DNA of 64,000 bases from CAMDPA01 sp965223035. GTDB taxonomy: Bacteria > Pseudomonadota > Alphaproteobacteria > Rhizobiales > Hyphomicrobiaceae. The DNA is taken from the NCBI GenBank assembly GCA_965223035.1, contig OZ244980.1, positions 2,108,001 to 2,172,000 on the forward strand, read 5' to 3'. Made by a program: the position numbers and the translations under genes. Of this stretch, positions 44,910 to 53,309 are shown one piece after another. Below the pieces are notes generated by a model. It did no database searches and was not told the origin of the DNA. It saw nothing but the letters and a program-made list of their open reading frames with translations. Positions within the stretch are counted from its first letter, which is position 1, and the number at the start of each line of letters is the position of its first letter.

Positions 44910-44995
44910 TTAGAACAACCTGCCTTTAATCGGAATCGGAACGATCCCGATTAAAGGCAGAAAGTTGCTCTACACTTTAAGGCGCGATGATCTAG
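44910..44995. repeat. Family A repeat, hairpin plus partial second end
   Basis: TAGAACAACCTGCC, the usual CTTTAATCGG hairpin, GAAAGTTGCTC, then TACACTTTAAGGCGCGATGATCTAG (CTAG 44992-44995). The second hairpin is deleted at the TCTACACTTTAAGG junction, the same junction as at 14113 and 52057, so these three share an ancestor. Family B fragments flank it on both sides (44880-44909 and 44999-45068). Confidence 0.8.
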
Positions 44996-45068
44996 CCCAG
45001 CCAATGGCACGATGTTGTGCGTGGACGGGCTGGGGCAGCGGGATGGTTCCAGCTTACACCTCCGCGCG

Positions 45069-46154
45069 CTAAATCATCGTGTCTGCCGCGGCTTGGAGCT
45101 GGCGATACGCGGTCAGCGATGCGCGCAAGGCCGCTTGCGGTATGTCACGCGCGATGATGATGATGCGACTGCGGTGATCGGCGTCGGGCCAATCGGGCAA
45201 CACGCGGGGCGCATGAAACACGTGCTGTACGCCATGGATCAGCACGGGGCCGGAAAAGCCTTCGACGCGGACCAGCCCCTTAATGCGCAGCACATCCGGC
45301 CCGCGCAAGGCGGTCAGCCACTCCAGCCAGCCTTTAAGATGAGCCCAAGGCAAGGGCGTGTCGATGACGATCGAGACCGACTGAATCCGCCCGTCTCGCC
45401 CATGCTCGTGCTCGCCGGAATGCCCATGCCCGTTCCCACTGTGATGCCGGTCGGCGTCGGCCTGATGCGGCGCGGCGGGACGATCGTTGGCCCCAGCATC
45501 ACGATTGTGGTGCGTCGCTTTGGGCCATGCGTCGATGGCGTCACCGTCGCGGCCGATGATCAGCGCCGGATCGATGGCGCCGTGGTCTGACGAAACCATC
45601 TCGACCCGAGGATTGAGGTCGCGGACGGCAGCTGTCGCCGCGGCCAGGTCGGCGCGATCCATGTCGGTTTTGGTCATGACGATGAGGTCAGCCATTGCCG
45701 CTTGGCTGCGCGCCTCGTCGTATTCGTCCAGCGTGGCCGCTCCATTGACCGCATCGATGGTGGCGACGATGCTGTGAAACGAAAATCGATCGGTCATCGC
45801 ATCGCTGGAAATCAGCGTCTGGACGATCGGGGCTGGGTCGGCGAGGCCCGTCGTTTCGATCATTACGCGCCGAAAGCTCGGTACCGATCCGGCCGCGACC
45901 CGCCGCAGCAGATCTTCCAACGTATCGACCAAATCGCCGCGTACCGAGCAGCACAGGCAGCCGTTATCCATCAGCACCATCTGATCGATCGCACTTTCGA
46001 CCAGCAGATGATCGAGGCCAATTTCACCGAACTCGTTGACGATCACGGCGGTGTCGGTCAATTGCGGATTATGCAGCAGCCGATTGAGCAACGTCGTTTT
46101 GCCGCTGCCCAAAAAGCCGGTGATGATCGTGACCGGAATCTTGGTATTCCGCAT
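45069..46154 (-). CDS. CobW/COG0523-family metal-chaperone GTPase, 361 aa
   Basis: The P-loop is TGFLGSGKTTLLNRLL (11-26). The metal-binding CxCC motif is MDNGCLCCSVRGDL (Cys65-Cys68). ETTGLADPAPI and TKTDMD mark the other GTPase motifs. A His-rich insert (ATHHNRDAG, then HHSGNGHGHSGEHEHG) can hold extra metal. The C-terminal CobW domain follows. Members insert Zn, Co or Fe into target proteins; the metal is unknown. The ATG at 46154 is the family start. A family B fragment abuts its stop. Confidence 0.9.
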   Translation of the reverse strand: MRNTKIPVTIITGFLGSGKTTLLNRLLHNPQLTDTAVIVNEFGEIGLDHLLVESAIDQMVLMDNGCLCCSVRGDLVDTLEDLLRRVAAGSVPSFRRVMIETTGLADPAPIVQTLISSDAMTDRFSFHSIVATIDAVNGAATLDEYDEARSQAAMADLIVMTKTDMDRADLAAATAAVRDLNPRVEMVSSDHGAIDPALIIGRDGDAIDAWPKATHHNRDAGANDRPAAPHQADADRHHSGNGHGHSGEHEHGRDGRIQSVSIVIDTPLPWAHLKGWLEWLTALRGPDVLRIKGLVRVEGFSGPVLIHGVQHVFHAPRVLPDWPDADHRSRIIIIARDIPQAALRASLTAYRQLQAAADTMI

Positions 46155-46247
46155 GGCGATTGCTCGGCCTCGTGAGGGATGGTGCTCGATCATTGTGCCT
46201 TGAGTTGACACCACAAGGACGGTTCCAGTTCATGGCACCAGGATGAT

Positions 46248-47309
46248 CTAGTCTTGATCATAGAGCGCTCCGGTGCGGGTTGACAGAAACGTCGCAAGCG
46301 GGATGTCCTCTTGGCGCACGAAGCCATGGTCGGGCAGCTGGTCGTCGCGCACCATCTCGATGACGGCGACCACGGAAGCCGCGGTGGTCCAAGCGATCGC
46401 CGTGCGTTGGTCGCCGGCAATCATCTTGGGGCGGTAGCCGCGGACGAACTCCAAGCGGCGCAAACGGCCGCGGATGGTGCCCTCGGAGGCAACATGAATG
46501 TAGACGATGTCATCGTCCACCGGCGGTTTGGCATTGACCAGGATATCGCCGGCCTGCTTGCGACGCTCCCGCATCAAGAGCTCATGAAAAAAGAAATTCA
46601 TTAGTTTCATGTGCCCAGGGTACCGCATCGTTTTGTAGTCGATGTTGTCGACCCGCCCCTGGTAGGTCGCGCACATGGTGCCCAGACCGCCAGAGGTGGT
46701 GAAGGCCTCCAGCTTGACACCATCGATGTACAGGGTCTCGTGCCATTCCATCGGCGAGACCCACTTGCGCTGGCCATCCTCGATCACTTCGCAGTCGTTG
46801 AGATACTCGTTGACGACCCCGTCCGGCGACCAGTTGAAGGCATAGCCCATCAGCCCGGTCGGATGTTGAGGCAGCGCTCCAACCCGCAACCGGCAAGAGC
46901 GGCAATGGTCGAACTGTGCGATTTGCGCAGCGCCGACGATCCCGACGAAGCCGGGAGCAAGACCACACTGCGGGGCCATGACGCCCTTCGACGTCTTACT
47001 CAGCTTGATGATGGCCTGGGTCGTTGCCACATCTTCCGTCAGGTCAAAATAGTGAATTTGCGCGTGATGAGCGGCGGTGGCGACGCCCAAATTGAGCTGA
47101 TAGGGGAGGCAGGAGAGCACGGCGTCGAAGCCGGCCAGCAGTTCGGGCAGGCCGCGCGCGTCGGCGATGTCGGCCGCCTGGATGGGAAACGGTCGATCGG
47201 GAGCTGGCTCGGTCATGTCGAAGCCGACGATGCCGAAATCCGCTTCGTGCAGCAGCTGAGCTGCCAATGATCCGACCTTGCCGAGACCCAGCACCGCAAT
47301 TTTTTTCAT
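46248..47309 (-). CDS. Saccharopine-dehydrogenase-like oxidoreductase, 353 aa
   Basis: The Rossmann start is KKIAVLGLGKVGSLAAQLLHEADFGIVGFD and the family pattern AVLSCLPYQLNLGVATAAHHAQIHYFDLTED and PQCGLAPGFVGIVGA is clear. It fits saccharopine dehydrogenase/carboxynorspermidine-type or lysine 6-dehydrogenase enzymes; the exact reaction cannot be set. The TAG stop (46248-46250) is part of a CTAG that ends a repeat remnant (GGATGATCTAG), another gene whose end is set by a repeat edge. Confidence 0.8.
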   Translation of the reverse strand: MKKIAVLGLGKVGSLAAQLLHEADFGIVGFDMTEPAPDRPFPIQAADIADARGLPELLAGFDAVLSCLPYQLNLGVATAAHHAQIHYFDLTEDVATTQAIIKLSKTSKGVMAPQCGLAPGFVGIVGAAQIAQFDHCRSCRLRVGALPQHPTGLMGYAFNWSPDGVVNEYLNDCEVIEDGQRKWVSPMEWHETLYIDGVKLEAFTTSGGLGTMCATYQGRVDNIDYKTMRYPGHMKLMNFFFHELLMRERRKQAGDILVNAKPPVDDDIVYIHVASEGTIRGRLRRLEFVRGYRPKMIAGDQRTAIAWTTAASVVAVIEMVRDDQLPDHGFVRQEDIPLATFLSTRTGALYDQD

Positions 47310-47636
47310 CGTTTCATGTCCGCCGCTGGGATTGAGCTGTTTGCCAGTGCGCGTACGGCACGGAAATGGACGTTGGTCGGGTAGCCCATGCCCGGCCGCG
47401 GTTCAAGCCCGGCAACTGGGGCGTCCCGCCTTCGGCTGGCAAGATATGGCCCGCCGCCGGCCAATCTGCCGCAATGCGGGCGTCCACGGGCGGGCCTGGC
47501 AGATCGCTGGATTGCGCCCTCGGTCTGGACTTGCGTGGTTGCGGTACACCAATAGTGTAAATAACGCGGGTTCAGATCGAAACGGCTGACCCACAGCTTT
47601 TTTGATAGAACGATTGGTGTTGGGAGGTTGCCAAAC

Positions 47637-48725
47637 ATGAACGACAACCAATTTTGGCGCTACCTCTTGTTGGCGGTGATCGTTACGGCGGGGCTGTGGT
47701 ACGGTTCGAATCTGGTCACCAACACCTTATTGGTTGGCAACACGCAACGTTCAATCACGCCGCGTGGAGAGTTGGCCGCGTTCGAGCGCACTGCCAATGA
47801 CGTGTTCACGTCGGTGGCGCCGTCCGTCGTCTATATCTTCACCCAAAGTCAAGATCGATCGATGTTCGGGCGCGACGCGGTGCAGGAAGGGACCGGATCG
47901 GGATTTATCTGGGATCGCGCTGGCCATATCATCACCAATCACCACGTGATCGCCAGCGCCAGTCGCGTGTTCGTACGCTTCGATACCGGAGCTGCGGCGC
48001 GTGCAAGTATTGTCGGTAGCTCGCCGGATCACGATTTGGCGGTCTTACGCGTGACGCGCAGCGCCGGCAATTTGGAGCCGATTCCGATTGGTCGATCCGA
48101 TGATCTCAAAATCGGTCAAGCCGTTTTCGCGATCGGTAATCCGTTCGGCCTCAGCCGGACGTTGACCACCGGCATCGTCAGCGCACTGGACCGGCGGTTG
48201 CCGACCCAATCGGGGCGCGAGATCACCGGCGTGATCCAGACCGACGCGGCGATTAACCCCGGCAATTCGGGCGGACCCCTGATCGACTCGGCCGGGCGGC
48301 TGATCGGCGTTAACACTGCCATCGTTTCGGGCACAGGCTCCTACAGCGGGATTGGCTTTGCCGTCCCGGTCGACACCGTCAACTTGATCGTCCCGCAGAT
48401 CATCGCCCGCGGGCGACCCGCGCGGCCCGGAATCGGCATTCAAGCGGCGTCCGAAGCGCTTGCAGCGCAGCTGAACGTGCCGGGGGTGATTGTGTACGCG
48501 GTGACACCAGGCGGACCGGCCGAAAGCGCCGGACTGATCGGCTTGGACGAAGGCCAACAACGGTTGGGCGACGTGATCACCGCGGTGAATGGCAATCCGG
48601 TTCGGACGGTATCGCAGCTGGCCGCCGAGCTGGCCAAGGTCGGCGTTGGTAAGGTTGCGACGCTGACCGTGGTGCGCGATTCGCAAACCCGCGAGGTGAA
48701 CGTCACCACCATCGACCTGGGCTAG
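47637..48725 (+). CDS. HtrA/DegP-like trypsin-type protease with PDZ domain, 362 aa
   Basis: An N-terminal membrane anchor (residues 8-24) is followed by the S1C protease domain: His103 (HIITNHHVI), Asp133 (SSPDHDLAVLRV) and Ser211 (NPGNSGGPLID). One PDZ domain (about 268-360) follows, as in DegS-like sensors, so a quality-control or stress-signalling role in the periplasm is likely. The ATG at 47637 gives the anchor; another ATG nine bases earlier is possible. The TAG stop lies in the CTAG that starts a family A repeat. Confidence 0.92.
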   Translation: MNDNQFWRYLLLAVIVTAGLWYGSNLVTNTLLVGNTQRSITPRGELAAFERTANDVFTSVAPSVVYIFTQSQDRSMFGRDAVQEGTGSGFIWDRAGHIITNHHVIASASRVFVRFDTGAAARASIVGSSPDHDLAVLRVTRSAGNLEPIPIGRSDDLKIGQAVFAIGNPFGLSRTLTTGIVSALDRRLPTQSGREITGVIQTDAAINPGNSGGPLIDSAGRLIGVNTAIVSGTGSYSGIGFAVPVDTVNLIVPQIIARGRPARPGIGIQAASEALAAQLNVPGVIVYAVTPGGPAESAGLIGLDEGQQRLGDVITAVNGNPVRTVSQLAAELAKVGVGKVATLTVVRDSQTREVNVTTIDLG

Positions 48726-48785
48726 ATCATCGCGCCTTAAATCGGAACCGCAAAGCCGGTTCCGATTTGAGGCAGGTTGCTCTCG
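48722..48785. repeat. Family A repeat, short second-hairpin form
   Basis: CTAGATCATCGCGCC, arms CTTAAATCGGAACCG and CGGTTCCGATTTGAG around CAAAGC, then GCAGGTTGCTCTCG. The left CTAG gives the protease gene its stop codon. It has one end of each type, like the copy at 61763. Confidence 0.85.
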
Positions 48786-48956
48786 GGCATTATGCCTGAG
48801 AGTTCAAATCCAGAGCCCTCAGAGTAACCTGCTTTGCATCGGGTAGGTTCCGGTACCGGCTAGAGCATTATCATTCTTGTTGGAATCTTCGCGGGGGATT
48901 CCCAAGGGCGTGCGAATATGATTCACACTGCATGCCGGAGGTGGAGGCCGGCATGC

Positions 48957-49331
48957 ATGGCACGACCTTATTCCGATGATCTGCGCGAACGTGTGATTGA
49001 TGCCTTGAATTCAGGGTTGAGCTGCCGCGCCGTGGCCGATCGCTTCGGTGTCAGCGTTTCAGCGGTTGTCAAGTGGTCGCAACGCTTCCGTGCGACGGGC
49101 AGCGTTTCTGCGCGGCGGATGGGCGGGCACCGTCCATTCGCGCTGGCAGCTGAACGCGATTGGTTGCTCGATCGCATCAACGCTGAGACAGATGTTTCTC
49201 TGCGTGGCCTGCAATCTGAACTTGCCGAACGCGGCATCATCGTGAGCTATGGTGCGGTCTGGAATTTCGTCCATCGCGAAGGCTTGAGCCATAAAAAAAA
49301 CCGTGGTCGCAGCCGAACGAGACCGGCCTGA
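48957..49331 (+). CDS. IS630 transposase, N-terminal frame
   Basis: The helix-turn-helix part MARPYSDDLRERVIDALNSG, SCRAVADRFGVSVSAVVKWSQRFRATGS and a second domain up to WNFVHREGLSHKK match IS630-type DNA-binding domains. The ATG at 48957 has GGAGGCCGGC upstream. The frame leaves the family sequence after the A8 run at 49293-49300 (SHKKNRG instead of the expected SHKKT), so the intact protein needs a shift into the next frame. Confidence 0.8.
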   Translation: MARPYSDDLRERVIDALNSGLSCRAVADRFGVSVSAVVKWSQRFRATGSVSARRMGGHRPFALAAERDWLLDRINAETDVSLRGLQSELAERGIIVSYGAVWNFVHREGLSHKKNRGRSRTRPA

Positions 49332-49899
49332 CGTCGCACGTCGACGGGCACGCTGGATCAAATATCAAGCGCACATCGACCCGCACCGGCTGGTTTTCCT
49401 TGACGAGACCTGGACGAAAACGAACATGGCGCCGCTCAGAGGCTGGGCGCCGCGCGGCCAACGCCTGATCGACAAGGTCCCTCACGGACGCTGGCGCACA
49501 CTGACATTCCTTGCTGCTCTGCGGATCGACAGGATCGATGCACCCTGCGTGCTCGATGGTCCGATCAACGGCATCAGTTTCCTGGCCTATGTCGAGCAGT
49601 TCCTGGTGCCGACGCTATCACCTGGCGACATCGTCATCATGGACAATCTCGGCTCGCACAAAGGCAAGGCCGTCCGCCGCGCCATCAAGAATGCACGTGC
49701 TCATCGCCTGTTCCTGCCGCCTTACTCGCCGGATCTCAATCCGATCGAGCAAGTTTTTTCAAAGCTCAAGCATCTGATCCGCAAGGCGCGCGAACGCACA
49801 GTCGACGACCTTTGGCACCGGATCGGCGATTTGCTGAGCCAATTCACCCGCGACGAGCTCGCAAACTACTTCGCAAACTCAGGTTATGCTTCCATCTAA
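49303..49899 (+). CDS. IS630 transposase, C-terminal DDE frame
   Basis: Catalytic residues: first Asp in HRLVFLDETWTKTNMAP, second in GDIVIMDNLGSHKGKAVR, Glu in PPYSPDLNPIEQVFSKLKHLIRKA. The frame is reached from the first by a +1 (or -2) shift on the A8 run and ends normally at 49899. The run may allow programmed slippage, as in some two-frame IS630 elements, or it may be a disabling mutation. No other damage is seen. Confidence 0.8.
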   Translation: MVAAERDRPDVARRRARWIKYQAHIDPHRLVFLDETWTKTNMAPLRGWAPRGQRLIDKVPHGRWRTLTFLAALRIDRIDAPCVLDGPINGISFLAYVEQFLVPTLSPGDIVIMDNLGSHKGKAVRRAIKNARAHRLFLPPYSPDLNPIEQVFSKLKHLIRKARERTVDDLWHRIGDLLSQFTRDELANYFANSGYASI

Positions 49900-49974
49900 A
49901 GTGATCATGCTCTAAAAGCAGGTTGCTCTGACGGCGTCGCCACGATCACCAGCGGCCGAACATGCAGTCGCGTC

Positions 49975-51477
49975 TCAGATTTTCTGATTATAGGGCCCCA
50001 CTTGCGGGAACCGCCGTGACAACAGACCGTCGATGTCGGCAAACATGGCGCGCATGTTGGCCTCCGATACCGGGCTTTCCACGACGATCACCAGTTCCGG
50101 CTTGTTGGAAGACGCGCGGACTAGGCCCCAGGTTCCGTCTTCCAGCATGATCCGGACACCGTTGACCGTGATCAGCTCGCGGATGTTTTGACCGGCGACC
50201 GGTTCGCCGGCCTTGGCCAGCCCCTGATAGTGGCTCACCACCTCGTCGACGACGCCGTATTTCTCCTCATCGGCGCAGTGCGGCGACATGGTCGGCGACT
50301 GCCAGGTCTTGGGCAGCGCGCGCTGCAGGTCGGCCATGCTCTTTCCGGGCGCCCGGTCCAGCATGTCGCAGACGGCGATCGCCGCCACCAGTCCATCGTC
50401 ATATCCGCGTCCCAACGGTGGGCGGAAGAAGAAATGTCCCGACTTCTCGAACCCGACCAGCGCCTGCTGCTCATTGGTGTAACGCTTCATGTAGGAGTGG
50501 CCGGTCTTCCAATAAAGCGTCTTTGCGCCGTGCTCCAAGAGCACCGGATCGGTGACGAATAGTCCCGTCGACTTGACGTCGGCGACGAACACCGGATGGG
50601 GATGCAGCGCTGCCAGATCGCGCGCAAGCATCACGCCTACCTTGTCGGCGAAGATTTCCTGGCCCTCGTTGTCGACAATACCGCAGCGATCGCCGTCGCC
50701 GTCAAATCCGAGCCCGACGTCGGCTTTGTGGGCCTGCACGGCCTCGGCTATGGCATGCAGCATCGCCATGTCTTCCGGATTGGGGTTGTAACGTGGGAAG
50801 CTGTGATCGAGCTCGCAGTCGAGCTTGATCACCTCGCAGCCAATCCGCTCTAAAACCTGCGGCGCAAAGGCGCCGGCGGTGCCGTTTCCACAGGCCACAA
50901 TCACTTTCAGCGGGCGCTTTAGCTTCGGCCGGTCCGTCAGATCATCGCTGTAGCGCTCGGCGACATCAGGGATGAACAGATAACGGCCGCCATCGCGGGT
51001 TTGATAGCGGCCTTCCAGGACAATCGCACGCAGGGCCGACATTTCATCCGGGCCGAAGGTCAACGGCCGAGCCATGCCCATCTTGATCCCGGTCCAGCCA
51101 TTGTCGTTGTGACTGGCCGTCACCATGGCGACGCCTTCGACGTCGAGCGCAAACTGGGCGAAGTAGGCCATCGGTGATAGCGCCAGCCCGATGTCGTGGA
51201 CCTCGGCGCCGCCGGCCAAGAGGCCGGTGATCAGGGCCTGTTTGACGGCGCCGGAGTACCATCGGAAATCGTGTCCGACGACGAGCCGCTTCGGCACCCG
51301 GTGGTCGTCGAACAATTGAGCCAAGCCAAGACCGACCGCATTCAGCCCCATCAGATTGATCTCTTCAGGGAATAACCAACGCGCGTCGTACTCGCGGAAG
51401 CCGGTCGGCTTGACCAGCGGGGTTGACTCGAACGCCGCTGTGTTGGGCTTTAGATCGGGGCGCGGCTTGGGCAGCAT
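49975..51477 (-). CDS. Phosphomannomutase/phosphoglucomutase, 500 aa
   Basis: An alpha-D-phosphohexomutase with all four domains: N-terminal FREYDARWLFPEEINLMGLNAVG, phosphoserine loop VTASHNDNGWTG (Ser122), metal loop GFDGDGDRCGIVD, and sugar-binding VGFEKSGHFFFRPP and the C-terminal VRASSNKPELVIVVES. It interconverts hexose 1- and 6-phosphates for surface polysaccharide. The 500-aa length and motif details fit the AlgC/ManB group. Confidence 0.92.
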   Translation of the reverse strand: MLPKPRPDLKPNTAAFESTPLVKPTGFREYDARWLFPEEINLMGLNAVGLGLAQLFDDHRVPKRLVVGHDFRWYSGAVKQALITGLLAGGAEVHDIGLALSPMAYFAQFALDVEGVAMVTASHNDNGWTGIKMGMARPLTFGPDEMSALRAIVLEGRYQTRDGGRYLFIPDVAERYSDDLTDRPKLKRPLKVIVACGNGTAGAFAPQVLERIGCEVIKLDCELDHSFPRYNPNPEDMAMLHAIAEAVQAHKADVGLGFDGDGDRCGIVDNEGQEIFADKVGVMLARDLAALHPHPVFVADVKSTGLFVTDPVLLEHGAKTLYWKTGHSYMKRYTNEQQALVGFEKSGHFFFRPPLGRGYDDGLVAAIAVCDMLDRAPGKSMADLQRALPKTWQSPTMSPHCADEEKYGVVDEVVSHYQGLAKAGEPVAGQNIRELITVNGVRIMLEDGTWGLVRASSNKPELVIVVESPVSEANMRAMFADIDGLLSRRFPQVGPYNQKI

Positions 51478-51927
51478 ATCGATTTCCCTCAGATGGCAGG
51501 CGTGGCCATTTCAACGTGAAACGTGGCGGAGACATGGTCGCAGGGGTGCTCGGCTCGCAACCGGAGTTGAGCGCGACGTGTCAGGACGGGCAGGCGGCTT
51601 TGGCCGCAAGTGATCAAGCTCGGCGGTTCGGCTTAAGGCCGGTCGGGTTTGGGCAGAGGTGGCGTGGCGAGCGCGCCAGCGTCTGCGACGACACCCCTGA
51701 AAGACGTGAACTGCGCTCCAAACTATGCAATTGAGAGCATGATCTGCGACCGATGGTGACCGAAGTTCGTTTCCGTCACCAACGTTCATGCTCCGCGGCA
51801 GCAGTGTTCATACTGTGTGATGGAAGGGACTTCAAAAAGAAAATGGCACCACTGAGAACACGCTCGTCGCCGGTGAGCGCGGCGCGTGGAGGCCGCGGCG
51901 ATCCCCCACGCAGGCCGCACCGGCTAT
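51478..51927. other. Gene-free gap
   Basis: Between the start of the phosphomutase gene and the repeat pair at 51928 I see no supported gene. Frames here are short, Arg-rich shadow frames without ribosome sites. The stretch around 51735-51850 is less GC-rich and may hold a promoter for the divergent gene. Confidence 0.4.
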
Positions 51928-52040
51928 AGCGGTTCAGTATTAGCTGGAACCATCCTGCTGCCCACCGGCCCGACCAATGGCCCGTTTGTGCGGGTGGTCG
52001 GGTGGTGAACGGGATAATTCCAACTCACGCTGAACCGCTT
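51928..52040. repeat. Family B repeat, whole-length palindrome
   Basis: AGCGGTTCAG at the left pairs with CTGAACCGCT at the right end, AGCTGGAACCATCC with GGGATAATTCCAACT, and CCGGCCCGACC with GGTCGGGTGG, so the complete element can fold on itself. This copy shows best that family B is one long imperfect inverted repeat. Confidence 0.75.
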
Positions 52041-52056
52041 AGAAGTGACGGTGGGC

Positions 52057-52142
52057 CTAGACCAACCTGCCTTTAATCGGAATCGGAACGATCCCGATTA
52101 AAGGTAGAAAGTTGCTCTACACTTTAAGGCGCGATGATCTAG
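52057..52142. repeat. Family A repeat with deleted second hairpin
   Basis: CTAG-bounded (52057-52060 and 52139-52142). It has the standard first hairpin, then GTAGAAAGTTGCTCTACACTT leading straight to AAGGCGCGATGATCTAG. Same internal junction as 14113 and 44910. Confidence 0.85.
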
Positions 52143-52259
52143 ACGCGCTGGATCACTCAAGGATCGCTCCGATCCGGCGGCCGTATCACCTGTTGCCGCA
52201 TCGCCTTGATGGGTGGCCTCATGCAAAGGCGGCGGGCAAGCACGGACGAGTTTTCAGGC

Positions 52260-53126
52260 ATGCGACATCTTTTGTGCATCGGCATGGGCTACACTGCGCG
52301 TCACTTGGCGCAAGGGCTAAAGCCGGAGGCGTGGCGGATCTCAGGCAGCGCGCGCTCGGATCAGCGTCGGCGCGAGATCGCGGCTTTGGGTTTCGACGCG
52401 ATCGTGTTCGATGGAACGCGGCTGCAGCCCGAGCTTGCGCGGCGGCTGGGTTCGGCCACGCATCTGTTGGTGTCGGCGGCGCCGGTGGACGAGGGCGATC
52501 CGCTGATCGCCCAGCACCGCGTTGATCTGTTGCGCGCGCCCCATCTGACCTGGATCGGTTATCTGTCGACGATCGGTGTTTACGGGGACCATGGGGGCGG
52601 TTGGGTCGGCGAGGACACCGCGATCGTTGCGCCGAGTGAGCGCGGCAAACGCCGCTTGCTGGCCGAGAACCAATGGCGGCAGCTCGCGACATCGCGGGGC
52701 CTCCGGCTGCAGATTTTTCGGCTCGGTGGCATCTATGGTCCCGGCCGTAGCGCGCTCGACACCGTCCGCCGTGGAACCGCCCGCCGGATCGTCAAACCGG
52801 GACAGGTGTTCAACCGGATCCATGTCGCGGATATCGCCCAGGTTCTGGCGGCCGGATTGGTCGGGCAGGGGGCATCGACGATCTACAACCTGGTCGACGA
52901 TGAGCCCGCACCGCCGCAGGACGTCGTGTCGTTTGCCGCTGGCCTGCTCGGCGTCGCGCCCCCGGCCGAGCAAAACTTCGATGAAGCTCAGCTGACGGCA
53001 AAGGCACGAAGCTTCTATGCCGATTGCAAGCGCGTCCGCAACGATCGCGTTAAACACGACTTCAACATCAGCCTCGCCTACCCGACCTATCGCCAAGGTC
53101 TGCGCGCGCTGGCCGCTGCCGGATAG
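52260..53126 (+). CDS. NAD(P)-dependent epimerase-like protein (YeeZ type), 288 aa
   Basis: The Rossmann start is MRHLLCIGMGYTARHLAQGL, GxGxxA type. TWIGYLSTIGVYGDHGGGWVGEDT has the extended-SDR catalytic Ser/Thr and Tyr region, and RGLRLQIFRLGGIYGPGRSALD, FNRIHVADIAQVL and IYNLVDDEPAPPQDVV follow the YeeZ group. Substrate unknown, probably a nucleotide sugar or similar. The ATG at 52260 gives the motif at once; longer frames have no support. The ribosome site is weak. Confidence 0.8.
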   Translation: MRHLLCIGMGYTARHLAQGLKPEAWRISGSARSDQRRREIAALGFDAIVFDGTRLQPELARRLGSATHLLVSAAPVDEGDPLIAQHRVDLLRAPHLTWIGYLSTIGVYGDHGGGWVGEDTAIVAPSERGKRRLLAENQWRQLATSRGLRLQIFRLGGIYGPGRSALDTVRRGTARRIVKPGQVFNRIHVADIAQVLAAGLVGQGASTIYNLVDDEPAPPQDVVSFAAGLLGVAPPAEQNFDEAQLTAKARSFYADCKRVRNDRVKHDFNISLAYPTYRQGLRALAAAG

Positions 53127-53154
53127 GCCCAGGCGACTGCGGACGTTGGCCCCC

Positions 53155-53297
53155 GAGCACATCCGCCTTGGGCGGAACCGCTCTGCCGGCCCGCTTCCCC
53201 GCCGTGGCTGACGCGGCCGGCCACCGCACAAGCGTGCTATTTTGTTGGCCGGGCGGGGCAGCGGGAGGGTTCCAGCTCCCCCTGAAAACGCTTTAGC
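53155..53297. repeat. Family B repeat, reversed
   Basis: ACATCCGCCTTGGGCGGA, a core with CCACCGCACAAGCGTGC, then GGGCAGCGGGAGGGTTCCAGC and GAAAACGCTTTAG. It separates the convergent epimerase-like and valS genes. Confidence 0.7.
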
Positions 53298-53309
53298 AGG
53301 ACCGGCCCA

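Larger units (their letters stand above)
48861..49914 (+). mobile_element. IS630-family insertion sequence, 1,050 bp plus TA duplication
   Basis: TA at 48861-48862 and 49913-49914 flanks an element whose ends are imperfect inverted repeats: left GAGCATTATCA, right (complement) GAGCATGATCACTTTAG. IS630 elements duplicate TA and favour CTAG, both seen here on the left side (GGCTAGAGC). It encodes an IS630 transposase in two frames with an A8 run between them. Confidence 0.85.
48821..49929. repeat. Family A-like palindrome split by IS630
   Basis: AGAGTAACCTGCTTT (48821-48835) pairs with AAAGCAGGTTGCTCT (49915-49929) in 14 of 15 positions. Removing the insertion element and one TA brings the arms together around a GC-rich loop (GGTTCCGGTACCGGC). 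The original element was a palindrome with GAGCAAC-type ends on both sides. Confidence 0.75.

Noticed and set aside
48722..49929. Genomic island boundary at the IS630 element
   Set aside because: Genes on both sides are ordinary, no integrase or att-like direct repeats are seen, and the element is explained as a single insertion in a repeat.
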